Assembly: GCF_900142465.1 (NCBI RefSeq)
Contig: NZ_FRAX01000001.1
Span: 124,001 to 188,000, forward strand
Direction: 5' to 3'
Source of the DNA: Fibrobacter sp. UWH6
GTDB taxonomy: Bacteria; Fibrobacterota; Fibrobacteria; Fibrobacterales; Fibrobacteraceae
Length of the DNA stretch: 64,000 nucleotides
Shown: piece after piece, positions 16,387-24,405 of the stretch
Layout of the letters: the number at the start of each line of letters is the position of its first letter
Numbering within the stretch: the stretch's first letter is position 1
Made by a program: the position numbers and the translations under genes
The notes under the pieces: model-generated
Databases searched by the model: none
What the model was told of the DNA's origin: nothing
What the model saw: the letters and a program-made list of their open reading frames with translations, nothing else

Positions 16387-17199
16387 TTACTTGTTAATGG
16401 CTGCCAAAAATGCGTCTTTCTTTTCCTGGAGGAATTCCTTGCTGTTGTACTTGCGGATACGGCGGAGTGCCTGGTCACGCAACTGACGCACGCGTTCGTG
16501 GGAGATGTTCATGGATTCGCCCACTTCACGGAGGGTCTGAGGAGCTTCCTGGTTGATACCGAAGATGCCGGTAATAACCTTTGCTTCGCGTTCCGGCAGC
16601 TGTTCCATAAGGTCGCGAGCCAATGCTTCGACGCTCTGGATTTCGGATTCTGCTTCGGGATTGGAAGCGCCGCCATCGGGGAGCACTTCGGCGTAAGTTG
16701 CCTTGGAGTCTGCCTTCAGGGGGCTGTCGAAAGAAACGCCGCGCTGACCGATCTGGATAAGTTCGCGGATTTCTTCGTTGATTTCCTTACCGCGGGACTG
16801 TTCGTGCAATGCCTTACGCACACGTAGGTGCTGGTTTGCAGGGAGACGAATCAGGTTGCCCTGTTCGTTGATAGCGCGGGTAATATAAGCCTTGATCCAC
16901 CACACGCCATAAGAAATGAACTTAAGGCCACGGGTGTGTTCGAAAGATTCGATTGCGCGGACGAGGCCCATAGCACCTTCGCTAACCAGGTCCGGCAGGG
17001 GGATGGGGCAACCGCGGTACTGGATTGCCACCTTCAAAACGAAACGCATATTTGCAGAGATCAGCTTTTTACGGGCGATTTTATCGCCTTCTTTTGCTTT
17101 CTGGAAAAGAATCTGTTCTTCATCTCTGGAGAGGGGAGCGGTGCGACGAATATCTTCTAGGTAACGCTTTAGAGTAGTATCAGTAGAATCAATATGCAT
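16387..17199 (-). CDS. RNA polymerase sigma-70 family factor (short primary type)
   Basis: 270 residues. It starts in region 1.2 (LKRYLEDIRRTAPLSRDEE), continues with region 2 (NMRFVLKVAIQYRG; LPDLVSEGAMGLVRAIESFEHTRGLKFISYGVWWIKAYITRAI), region 3 and a complete region 4 with helix-turn-helix (TLREVGESMNISHERVRQLRDQALRRIRK). Region 1.1 and the long non-conserved insert of E. coli RpoD are absent, giving a length like primary sigma factors of the Bacteroidetes. The RPAP..HLRV and region 4.2 conservation place it in the RpoD/RpoS group rather than among ECF factors. Whether it is the housekeeping sigma or a group 2 paralogue cannot be told here. It is divergent from the methyltransferase gene. 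Confidence 0.9.
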   Translation of the reverse strand: MHIDSTDTTLKRYLEDIRRTAPLSRDEEQILFQKAKEGDKIARKKLISANMRFVLKVAIQYRGCPIPLPDLVSEGAMGLVRAIESFEHTRGLKFISYGVWWIKAYITRAINEQGNLIRLPANQHLRVRKALHEQSRGKEINEEIRELIQIGQRGVSFDSPLKADSKATYAEVLPDGGASNPEAESEIQSVEALARDLMEQLPEREAKVITGIFGINQEAPQTLREVGESMNISHERVRQLRDQALRRIRKYNSKEFLQEKKDAFLAAINK

Positions 17200-17456
17200 G
17201 TTTAAACCTTACTCCTTTAATATCGCATTTTTTAAAGCAAGTTGCGTGCCAATAGTGTAAATTTTTGCGAAATAAAGGGCGAAAAGGGCATTTTATTTCA
17301 CGACGTGTAACGAAATTTAGAAAAATTAGATGTTTTGTCTTGAAATTTAAACAAAATTTGTCATTATTTTATGACTTATGGCAGGATGTTCGTATTTGTT
17401 GCATTCGTAAATCGGGGGCCCACTTCTTTTTGACAAATTCGTATATTTAGCTCGTT

Positions 17457-18233
17457 ATGTCAATTAAAGAACCCGATCAATCTGTCTGGAACAGGTTTTG
17501 GAAAAGAAAGAACGATATGGACAAGGTTTACCCTTCGTCCCCGTCGGTCATTGAAACGATTAAGAAGAATTTTAAGCTGGAAGGGCTGAAGGTTCTGGAA
17601 GTGGGGGCCGGTACTGGTCGCGATAGCGCGGAACTGGCCCGCCTGGGAGCCGAAGTCTATGTCCTGGATTTTGCCGAAAATAGCCTGAAGATTGTGAATT
17701 CCCTTCGTGAAAGGGAAAACCTGACCAATCTTCATCTGGTTCGCGGCGATGCGTTCAAGGCTCCCTTCCCGGATAATACCTTTGACCTGGTTTTCCATCA
17801 GGGTCTGGCTGAACATTTCAAGGATTCGCTGCCCCTGCTTAAGGAAAACTACCGCATTGTGAAGCATGGTGGGCATTGCCTTTGTGACGTGCCCCAGACG
17901 GTTCATCCTTACACTGTTATCAAGCATATCCTGATTGCTATGGATAAGTGGTTTGCCGGTTGGGAAAAACAGTTTACCATGCCCCAGCTGAAGAAGCTGA
18001 TGAATGACGCCGGCTTTGAAAATGTCTACCAGTATGGCGACTGGATGCGTCCCAATCTGTATTATCGCATGGTTCGTGAACTGGGCTTTAAGGTGGGCAT
18101 TGAACTGCCTAAGTATCCCTTGCAGGGTACGGCCTACCAGAAGATCAAGGATTCCTTGCTGGATTCCCTGGAAACCAATCCGCTTATGCATTACACTCAG
18201 CTTTGCATTGGAGTCTTGGGTCGTAAGCCCTAG
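17457..18233 (+). CDS. Class I SAM-dependent methyltransferase
   Basis: 258 residues with a Rossmann-type methyltransferase core: motif I VLEVGAGTGRDSAELA near residue 45, acidic end of strand 2 in VYVLDFAENS, and the DxVFHQGLAEHF segment near 108. The substrate is unknown. The gene is 3 nt before a group 4 glycosyltransferase and belongs to a three-gene run with a flippase-like membrane protein, suggesting a role in surface glycolipid or polysaccharide synthesis. The 257-nt spacer to the divergent sigma gene is very AT-rich; I see no certain promoter in it. Confidence 0.8.
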   Translation: MSIKEPDQSVWNRFWKRKNDMDKVYPSSPSVIETIKKNFKLEGLKVLEVGAGTGRDSAELARLGAEVYVLDFAENSLKIVNSLRERENLTNLHLVRGDAFKAPFPDNTFDLVFHQGLAEHFKDSLPLLKENYRIVKHGGHCLCDVPQTVHPYTVIKHILIAMDKWFAGWEKQFTMPQLKKLMNDAGFENVYQYGDWMRPNLYYRMVRELGFKVGIELPKYPLQGTAYQKIKDSLLDSLETNPLMHYTQLCIGVLGRKP

Positions 18234-18236
18234 CTG

Positions 18237-19388
18237 ATGAACATACTTGTCGTTAACTATCGCGATCGACTGCACCCCGCTGCCGGGGGCGCCGAAAAGC
18301 ACCTACACCGAATTTTTTCGTTAATTGCCCAGATGGGCCACAAGGTGGTCCTGTTTACGACCGCGTTCCCTGGATGTAAGTCCCGGGAAGAAGTGGACGG
18401 AATTACCGTAATCCGCAAGGGTGGCGATTTGCTGTTCCAGGTGAATACGGCGCTGAACTTAAAGAAGTTGGATCGGGAATTTGATTTTGATGTGGTGGTG
18501 GAAGACCTGAACAAGCTTCCCCTGTTTACACCTTATCTGACGAAGAAGCCTGTGCTGGTGCAGATGCATCACTTGTGGCGTGGTTCCATTTTCCATGAGG
18601 CGTCCTTCCCGGTTGCCTTGGGCGTGTGGCTCTTTGAGACCATCATTCCGTGGTTCTACCGAAAGGAACCCTTTGTGGTGGTGAGTCCCAGTACCAAGCG
18701 CGAACTGAACGAGATCGGCGTGGATGAGTCCCGTATTTCTGTAATTTATAACGGTTCCGATGATTGCCGCGTTGAGGATAGTTCTTCCGTTGGCAGCGTT
18801 GCCTCTGCGGGTATGGGCGTGCCTTATTTCTTGTGGCTGTCCCGCGTTCATCGCTATAAGGGAATCTGGACGGCTCTTGAGGCTTTTGAAAAGTTTGCCA
18901 AGAATCATCCGGATGTGAAACTTGTGGTGGCGGGTGATGGCCCGTTGTTGAAGAAACTTCCTGCTTGGTTGCAACAGCATAATCTTGAAAGTCAGGTGGA
19001 CCTTCTTGGCTTTGTCAGTTCTAAAAGAAAACGTGAACTGCTTGCCGGAGCCACGGCCTTGCTGCAGACTAGCTATAAGGAAGGCTGGGGTCTTACGGTT
19101 GTGGAAGCGGCGAAGCTTGGTACGACGACCATTGCCTGCGATGTGCCTGGTCTTCGTGACAGTGTGCGTAATGGCGAGACGGGCCTGCTCTTTCAGGCGG
19201 GTGATACGGATGCCTGCGCTTCTGAGATGGATCGCCTGTATAGTAACGATGACTTGAGGACTCGCCTGGAGGCCGGTGCCGCTGCTTATGCCGATGAATT
19301 CCGCTGGGATATTGCGGCTGACATGACTTTGAACTTGATGCAGAATCTTGTGATCCAACATCAGGTTGGGGGTGACGATGAAGAATAA
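18237..19388 (+). CDS. Glycosyltransferase, GT4 family
   Basis: 383 residues with two Rossmann domains. The N-terminal domain opens with NILVVNYRDRLHPAAGGAEKH, the GGAE donor/acceptor loop of GT4 enzymes. The C-terminal domain carries FLWLSRVHRYKGI and VVAGDGPLL, and the retaining-enzyme E-x7-E motif in YKEGWGLTVVEAAKLG. It should move a sugar from a nucleotide donor to a lipid-linked or surface acceptor. Start is 3 nt after the methyltransferase stop; the 3' end overlaps the next gene by 11 nt, implying translational coupling. Confidence 0.87.
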   Translation: MNILVVNYRDRLHPAAGGAEKHLHRIFSLIAQMGHKVVLFTTAFPGCKSREEVDGITVIRKGGDLLFQVNTALNLKKLDREFDFDVVVEDLNKLPLFTPYLTKKPVLVQMHHLWRGSIFHEASFPVALGVWLFETIIPWFYRKEPFVVVSPSTKRELNEIGVDESRISVIYNGSDDCRVEDSSSVGSVASAGMGVPYFLWLSRVHRYKGIWTALEAFEKFAKNHPDVKLVVAGDGPLLKKLPAWLQQHNLESQVDLLGFVSSKRKRELLAGATALLQTSYKEGWGLTVVEAAKLGTTTIACDVPGLRDSVRNGETGLLFQAGDTDACASEMDRLYSNDDLRTRLEAGAAAYADEFRWDIAADMTLNLMQNLVIQHQVGGDDEE

Positions 19389-20385
19389 TCGTATGAAGCC
19401 CTTTATGGTGTTCTGCCTGAAGCTGGTGGTGACGCTGGTTCCTGCTTACTTTGTGTATAGGAACATAGTGTTGGCGCCCGATTGGAACGTCGGGGACTTG
19501 TACGAATTGTTCACTGTCAAGAGCGTGCTCCCGTTTGTGCTGGCGCTTCTTTGTCTGGGTTTGTCCAACTTTACGGCTTGCTTGCAGTGGAAACTTTTGC
19601 TTGAGCGTCAGAATGTCCATCTTTCTTATGGACGTCTGTTGAAGTTGTATTATGTCGGCTTGTTCTTTAACAACTTCATGCCCGGTAATGTTGGTGGCGA
19701 CGCCAAGAAGGTTTATGATATCCGCATGCAGGGCGGGCAGGATACTGTCGGGGCTGGACTTACGGCGACGTTCTTTGATCGTCTGTTTGGATTGTTCTTT
19801 ATTACGTTGTTTGCACTTGCTGTCGGTTTTCTGTTCTTTATGCATGATGCGGAACAGCGTGCCTTTATGTGGCCTTCAGTCTGGATATGCCTTGGATTCT
19901 GCGCTTTGTTCGCCTCCCTTTTTAGTCGTAGGCTCGGCCGACTGCTTTGTAAGATCATGGCGAAAGTTTTCCCGGAGAAGGTGAATGCTCGCATGCTCCG
20001 TATGTTTGAACGTTTTCAGCATTTCCGTTCTGTGAAACTCTGGGCTTCTATTAGCAGTTTGTCGGCGGTGACGCAGGCTTTGCGAATCCTTGTGCATTTC
20101 TTTTGCGGAATTGCAGTCGGTGTAGATCTTTCGATTTCCTGGTATTTCTACTACATCCCGCTGGTGGCGATTATTAGCGCCTTGCCTATTTCCATTGGCG
20201 GATTTGGCCCTCGTGAATTGCTGGCTCAATCTTTGTTTGCGAAAGCCGGTGTCCCTAACCTGGAATCGGTGGTAATCCAGCTCCTGGCTTACTTCGTAAG
20301 TTTGATTCTCAGCTTGTTTGGGGCTTTCGTTTTCTTGCTTGGTGGATCTGCGAAAAATGCGGATCCTGCCGAGAAGGCCGACTAG
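19378..20385 (+). CDS. Lysylphosphatidylglycerol synthase TM-region/UPF0104 family membrane protein
   Basis: 335 residues with about eight hydrophobic segments. The signature NFMPGNVGGDAKKVY (about residue 100) and PISIGGFGPRELLAQSLFAKAGV (about 268) match the YbhN/AglD-type UPF0104 family, the membrane half of MprF. Members are linked to flipping or modifying glycolipids. It lacks the soluble aminoacyl-transfer domain of MprF. I place the start at ATG 19378, inside the end of the glycosyltransferase gene, with GGGGGTGA just upstream; this is the third gene of the run. Confidence 0.8.
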   Translation: MKNNRMKPFMVFCLKLVVTLVPAYFVYRNIVLAPDWNVGDLYELFTVKSVLPFVLALLCLGLSNFTACLQWKLLLERQNVHLSYGRLLKLYYVGLFFNNFMPGNVGGDAKKVYDIRMQGGQDTVGAGLTATFFDRLFGLFFITLFALAVGFLFFMHDAEQRAFMWPSVWICLGFCALFASLFSRRLGRLLCKIMAKVFPEKVNARMLRMFERFQHFRSVKLWASISSLSAVTQALRILVHFFCGIAVGVDLSISWYFYYIPLVAIISALPISIGGFGPRELLAQSLFAKAGVPNLESVVIQLLAYFVSLILSLFGAFVFLLGGSAKNADPAEKAD

Positions 20386-20409
20386 GGCTGTCTTAACTTG
20401 TCCGTTTAT

Positions 20410-20427
20410 AGAACGGTTAGACGTTCT
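20410..20427 (+). promoter_or_regulatory. Inverted repeat upstream of the helicase-acyltransferase gene
   Basis: AGAACG and CGTTCT separated by 6 nt, 68 nt before the start codon. It does not match the Fibrobacter LexA motif I recall (TGCNC-N4-GTGCA). Confidence 0.3.
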
Positions 20428-20455
20428 GTTATGCGGTCTTTTTATATACCGGTGG

Positions 20456-20473
20456 TGATTTACATGTAAATCA
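20456..20473 (+). promoter_or_regulatory. 18-bp perfect palindrome, operator-like
   Basis: TGATTTACATGTAAATCA, perfectly symmetric, lying 22 nt before the start of the helicase-acyltransferase gene and just after an AT-rich TTATATA stretch. Its placement over the expected transcription start suggests a repressor site. Confidence 0.45.
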
Positions 20474-20494
20474 TCCCATTCCATACGGGTTTGT

Positions 20495-22717
20495 ATGGAC
20501 ATGAAATCTGCCGAAAGTCCGGCTGAAAAAATTCTCTCTGGCTTGAATTCTGACCAGAGGGCCGCTGTTTTGCATAATCACGAATCTGGGGCTCAGCTTT
20601 TGATTTTGGCTGGTGCGGGGTCGGGAAAGACATCCGTGTTGACCAAGCGCATCCAGTACCGCATACTTTGCGGTGTGGCTCCCGAAAAAATTCTAGCGCT
20701 GACTTTTACGGCTAAGGCGGCTGCTGAAATGCGGGAGCGTGTACAGGCCTTGTTCCCTAATGCGGGGGTGCGCCTTTGCACGTTTCATTCTCTTGCGCTT
20801 TATATGTTGAAGTGTAAGGTTCCTGCAAATGGGGATGGTTCTTCGGGGGAAGTGTGTGCGTACGAGTTGCTGGGGTTTAAGAAGATTCCCTCTCCGACAG
20901 AATCTGCAGAGAGAAACTTTGCCCATCGGCTTATGGAACTTAAAATAAAAAGTGGAACAGTCCTTCGTGAAAATCTCTTTTCTTATGGGTTGTCGGCAAA
21001 ACTGCAAAAGAAGTTGGCACCCCTCCGGGAGGAAGTCCATCAGACTGGTCGTGTGGTTTTTGAAGATTTGATATTTGAGGCGATTCGCCTGATCGAAGAG
21101 TTTCCCTTTGTTCGGGACTATTTTCAGAGTCTTTGGTCTGAAATTCTTGTTGATGAATATCAAGATATCAATCCGACTCAATACCGTATGGTTAAGGGTC
21201 TGCTTGGAAATCGGAAATCCCTTTTTGTTGTGGGGGACGATGACCAGGCTATTTATGGTTTCCGCGGGGCTGATATCGGCAATATTAACCGCTTCCGAGA
21301 CGATTTTAGGGAGAGTACGCTGATTCGCCTGGAATGGAATTACCGGTCTGTTCCCAATGTACTTCATTTGGCGAATCAGATTTTTACGAATAAGCCCATT
21401 CATTTGCGGAAGGTCCTGCGTGCTGGAAATCCTTCGGGCTCCAAGGGGAATCCCATCTTCAAGGAAAATCGGAAACCTGAAGTGTGGGTGTCCGATAATC
21501 CGGTGGAGGAAATGCAGAAGGTTGTTCAGTCCATTAAGGAACTTCGGATGGGCTATGACTTGGAATGGAAAAACTTTGCCATTCTTGTAAGGTATAACCG
21601 CCAGCGGCTTTATTATGAAGAGGCCCTGCGGGATTATAACATTCCCATTGCGGGAGGGCCTGCAGAAAATGGTGAGGAAGGGGCCGTCCTGGAAAACGGG
21701 GTGCATGTGGAAACTGTGCATGCGTCAAAGGGGTTGCAGTACGCGGTGGTCTATTATGCGGGGCTTGCCGAGGGGTTGACTCCTGGGGCGTGTACGGGAT
21801 CTAGGTCTCAGCGGAAAAGGCAGTTGGAAGAGGAGCGTCGTCTGTACTATGTGGGGGTGACTCGTGCGGAGGCCTGTCTGATTTTGTTATATTGCAAACG
21901 TAGATTTTGGAAGGGGCAGTTGTGTAAGTTCAAACGTTCCAGTTTTTTACCGAAGGAAAGCTCCTGTAAGTCTAAAGGTTTGATGATGCCTCTCGTTTTT
22001 TTTAGAATTTATGTCGTCCTGATTGTTCTTGGCTACTTGTGTGTGCAGATGATTCGTGTGCCCTATGCCAAGTGGCGGCATGGCGGAGATATGACTCCTT
22101 GGGTCGATGGCCGTATCCAGTTCTTTTCTGCTTTCTGTTTGAAGATGCTCCGTGTGGAATTGAATATTGAAAATCAGGCTGCGCTCGGCAAAGTGGATTG
22201 GACTCGCCCCGTATTTGCGGTTGGAAACCATGGCTCATTTTCGGATATCCCTATGGTTTTTCTTGCCCTTCAGCGGACATTTGGTTTTGTGGCCAAGGAG
22301 TCTCTGGGCAAGGTGCCGTTCCTTCATTTTTGGATGAAGCAGATTGGCTGTGCCCTGGTGAACCGTTCCAAGGGTGGTGCCGCAGCCGCCGTACGACGTG
22401 TTATCGCGGAACGAGGAGCTGCTCCCCGCTTGTTTATCTTCCCTGAAGGAACCCGCAGTAAAGACGGAGCTTTGGGTCCTTTTAAGAGTGGCACTTTCTA
22501 TTTTGCCCACGAAAATGACGGCTTCATTCTTCCCTTGGTCATCAAGGGCTCTGCCGCTGTCTGGGAGAAACGAAAGAATGCCGGACCGTGCAAGGTGACG
22601 GTGAAAATTCTTGATCCTATTGACGTGAAGGCGTTGAAGGAATCCAATCCCGATATTGATCCGAAGCAGGATTTGTGTCCTATGGTTCATGATCGTATGG
22701 AAAGTGCATTGAGGTAG
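20495..22717 (+). CDS. Fusion ORF: UvrD-like helicase plus PlsC-type acyltransferase
   Basis: 740 residues in one uninterrupted frame. Residues 1-490 are a compact superfamily 1 helicase: motif I LAGAGSGKTS, Ia LTFTAKAAAEM, II ILVDEYQDIN, III GDDDQAIYGFRGA, IV RLEWNYRS, V VHASKGLQ, VI EERRLYYVGVTRA. It is shorter than UvrD/PcrA (about 700), mainly between motifs IV and V. After a basic stretch (KRSSFLPKE), residues 497-740 are a lysophosphatidate acyltransferase with an N-terminal hydrophobic helix, NHGSFSD (the HX4D motif) and FPEGTRS. An internal ATGATG at 21982-21987 preceded by AAAGG could start the acyltransferase separately, so both a fusion protein and a free PlsC may be made. It is followed 8 nt later by murI. 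Confidence 0.85.
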   Translation: MDMKSAESPAEKILSGLNSDQRAAVLHNHESGAQLLILAGAGSGKTSVLTKRIQYRILCGVAPEKILALTFTAKAAAEMRERVQALFPNAGVRLCTFHSLALYMLKCKVPANGDGSSGEVCAYELLGFKKIPSPTESAERNFAHRLMELKIKSGTVLRENLFSYGLSAKLQKKLAPLREEVHQTGRVVFEDLIFEAIRLIEEFPFVRDYFQSLWSEILVDEYQDINPTQYRMVKGLLGNRKSLFVVGDDDQAIYGFRGADIGNINRFRDDFRESTLIRLEWNYRSVPNVLHLANQIFTNKPIHLRKVLRAGNPSGSKGNPIFKENRKPEVWVSDNPVEEMQKVVQSIKELRMGYDLEWKNFAILVRYNRQRLYYEEALRDYNIPIAGGPAENGEEGAVLENGVHVETVHASKGLQYAVVYYAGLAEGLTPGACTGSRSQRKRQLEEERRLYYVGVTRAEACLILLYCKRRFWKGQLCKFKRSSFLPKESSCKSKGLMMPLVFFRIYVVLIVLGYLCVQMIRVPYAKWRHGGDMTPWVDGRIQFFSAFCLKMLRVELNIENQAALGKVDWTRPVFAVGNHGSFSDIPMVFLALQRTFGFVAKESLGKVPFLHFWMKQIGCALVNRSKGGAAAAVRRVIAERGAAPRLFIFPEGTRSKDGALGPFKSGTFYFAHENDGFILPLVIKGSAAVWEKRKNAGPCKVTVKILDPIDVKALKESNPDIDPKQDLCPMVHDRMESALR

Positions 22718-22725
22718 GGACTGCT

Positions 22726-23535
22726 ATGATTGGTGTTTTTGATTCCGGTTTTGGCGGTCTAACTATTTTGCGGGATTTGCAAAAGGTGTTGCCGCAGTAC
22801 GACTACCTGTATCTGGGGGATAATGCCCGCGCTCCCTATGGTTCCCGTAGCTTTGAAACCATTTACCGCTATACGTTGCAGGCGGTTCGTGAACTGTTTA
22901 GTCGTGGATGCCCCCTGGTGATCCTGGCTTGCAATACAGCTTCTGCACGAGCCCTTCGCAGTATCCAGCAGCAGGTGCTTCCTATTGAATTTCCTGATCG
23001 CAGGGTGCTGGGGATTATCCGTCCCACTGCAGAAGAAATTGGACGTGTCAGTAAGACGGGACATATCGGGATTTTTGCGACGGCAGGAACGGTTTCTTCG
23101 GGAAGCTATCCCATCGAGATCAACCATTTTTATCCGGAGCTGAAGGTGACTCAGCATGCGTGCCCCATGTGGGTGCCCTTGGTTGAGTATGGCGAACGGG
23201 AATCCGATGGTGCTCGTTACTTTGTTAAAAAGGAAGTGGAGGCCGTTTTACGTGAGGATCCTGAAATCGACACCATCCTTTTAGCTTGTACCCACTATCC
23301 GCTGCTGGAAAAGGCTATCCGCGAATCTACTCCGCCGGGGGTGAACTTGGTGTTTCAGGGGAGTATCGTGGCGGACAAGACTGTCGACTATCTGAAACGT
23401 CACCCGGAAATAGAAAAACGACTTGCGAAAAACGGTAAAACCAGTTTTTTGACTACAGATACGGCCGAATTCTTTGAAAAAGGCGCCTTTTTCTTTGGAA
23501 TGCAGGACATTTCTGCTGAATCGCTGACCTTTTAA
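22726..23535 (+). CDS. murI: Glutamate racemase
   Basis: 269 residues. Converts L- to D-glutamate for peptidoglycan. Both catalytic cysteines are present in their motifs: ACNTASARAL near residue 67 and LLACTHYPLL near residue 187. The protein opens with IGVFDSGFGGLTILRD. Length is normal. It starts 8 nt after the helicase-acyltransferase stop, so the two are probably cotranscribed. Confidence 0.93.
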   Translation: MIGVFDSGFGGLTILRDLQKVLPQYDYLYLGDNARAPYGSRSFETIYRYTLQAVRELFSRGCPLVILACNTASARALRSIQQQVLPIEFPDRRVLGIIRPTAEEIGRVSKTGHIGIFATAGTVSSGSYPIEINHFYPELKVTQHACPMWVPLVEYGERESDGARYFVKKEVEAVLREDPEIDTILLACTHYPLLEKAIRESTPPGVNLVFQGSIVADKTVDYLKRHPEIEKRLAKNGKTSFLTTDTAEFFEKGAFFFGMQDISAESLTF

Positions 23536-23554
23536 CTTACAAAATTAGTATCTT

Positions 23555-23640
23555 ATACAAAAAACGACGAACCATCTAGGATGGTCCGCCCGTGAGAGTT
23601 TTAATTAAAGGGGGGACCTCGGGCCGTAGTCCGGGGTTCT
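23555..23640. ncRNA. Candidate structured RNA or attenuator
   Basis: A GC-rich island in an AT-rich spacer. Three hairpins can form and compete for shared bases: 23569-23585 (GAACCATC stem), 23583-23618 (GGTCC.CCC with GGG.GGACC) and 23617-23636 (CCTCGG with CCGGGG). On the minus strand the first hairpin is followed by six T, as a terminator. I do not recognise a named family. It could be a small RNA on the minus strand or a switch between murI and the next gene. Confidence 0.3.
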
Positions 23641-23671
23641 CGAAGTCTAACCAAGTCGAATCTATTTCGAG

Positions 23672-23677
23672 TATAAT
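23672..23677 (+). promoter_or_regulatory. -10 box of the gene at 23695
   Basis: TATAAT, 17 nt before the start codon; the leader would be under 15 nt and has no Shine-Dalgarno. Confidence 0.4.
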
Positions 23678-23694
23678 TAACGGATTGTATAAAA

Positions 23695-24333
23695 ATGCCG
23701 AAGACACAGATTAATCTCGATGGTTGGCAGGACTACCGCGGTAACGCCGCAGGCAGCTTGCTTTATGTAGAAACTAGCCACCAGTCTGAAATGCCGGTGC
23801 GCGACCAGCTCAACGAAAATGGCAAGGGCTTCCTTTCTGAACCGAACTACGAAACCAGCACCTATGGCCTCGTGAGCTGCTACAATGTGAAGGCAGTGAA
23901 TGCTATCCTCAAGGCCAAGAGTCGCTACATTCTTTTCGGTACCCGCTACGAAGGTCTCAGCGATTCCGAAATGCGCAACAAGTACCTGATCATGGGTTAT
24001 ATGCGCATCGATAAGATCAAGGACGTTCGTACCCGCCACATCCAGCGCTACATGGCTAATCCGGAACTTCAGGAACCGGAATGCATGCAGATGGAACACA
24101 ACTGGGCTGTTTATGGTCCCATGCGCTTTGTCTCCATGAACGATTCCTTTGTCGTTACCGACGAAATCCTCAAGGAATGGGGTTACCGCGGTCACGCTTC
24201 CCGTCAGCTGAAGGCTGTATTCCAGAAGGAACATCTTGAACAGATCCTTTCTTACCTGGATTCCAAGGAAGATATGATCGACGAATATATCGCTACCGTC
24301 GACGAATACAAGGAAGCTTTGGAAGAAGGTTAA
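23695..24333 (+). CDS. Uncharacterised 212-residue protein
   Basis: Not recognised. Soluble, no signal peptide or membrane segment. It opens MPKTQINLDGWQDYRGNAAG, has a central region with RYILFGTRYEGLSDSEMRNKY and YMRIDKIKDVRTRH, and ends in an acidic helix (SYLDSKEDMIDEY). Codon use is like the highly expressed genes here (many AAG, CTG, GGC), which argues for a real and well-expressed gene. A strong terminator follows. Confidence 0.7.
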   Translation: MPKTQINLDGWQDYRGNAAGSLLYVETSHQSEMPVRDQLNENGKGFLSEPNYETSTYGLVSCYNVKAVNAILKAKSRYILFGTRYEGLSDSEMRNKYLIMGYMRIDKIKDVRTRHIQRYMANPELQEPECMQMEHNWAVYGPMRFVSMNDSFVVTDEILKEWGYRGHASRQLKAVFQKEHLEQILSYLDSKEDMIDEYIATVDEYKEALEEG

Positions 24334-24352
24334 TCCTTTAAATTTTTATGCG

Positions 24353-24386
24353 AAAAAGGCCGTGGATGAAATCCACGGCCTTTTCT
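24353..24386 (+). terminator. Terminator between the 212-residue gene and GH30
   Basis: Perfect stem AAAAGGCCGTGGAT with its complement around a 3-nt loop, T run on the plus strand; also able to serve the convergent GH30 gene. Confidence 0.9.
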
Positions 24387-24405
24387 GTTTCTTTATTGTT
24401 AGACT

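Noticed and set aside
20410-20427. LexA box before the helicase gene
   Set aside because: The inverted repeat does not fit the Fibrobacter LexA motif I recall (TGCNC-N4-GTGCA).
23555-23640. Assignment to a named riboswitch such as guanidine-I or to the fibro-purF motif
   Set aside because: The signature loops were not found and the downstream gene is not purF; I left it as an unassigned structured segment.
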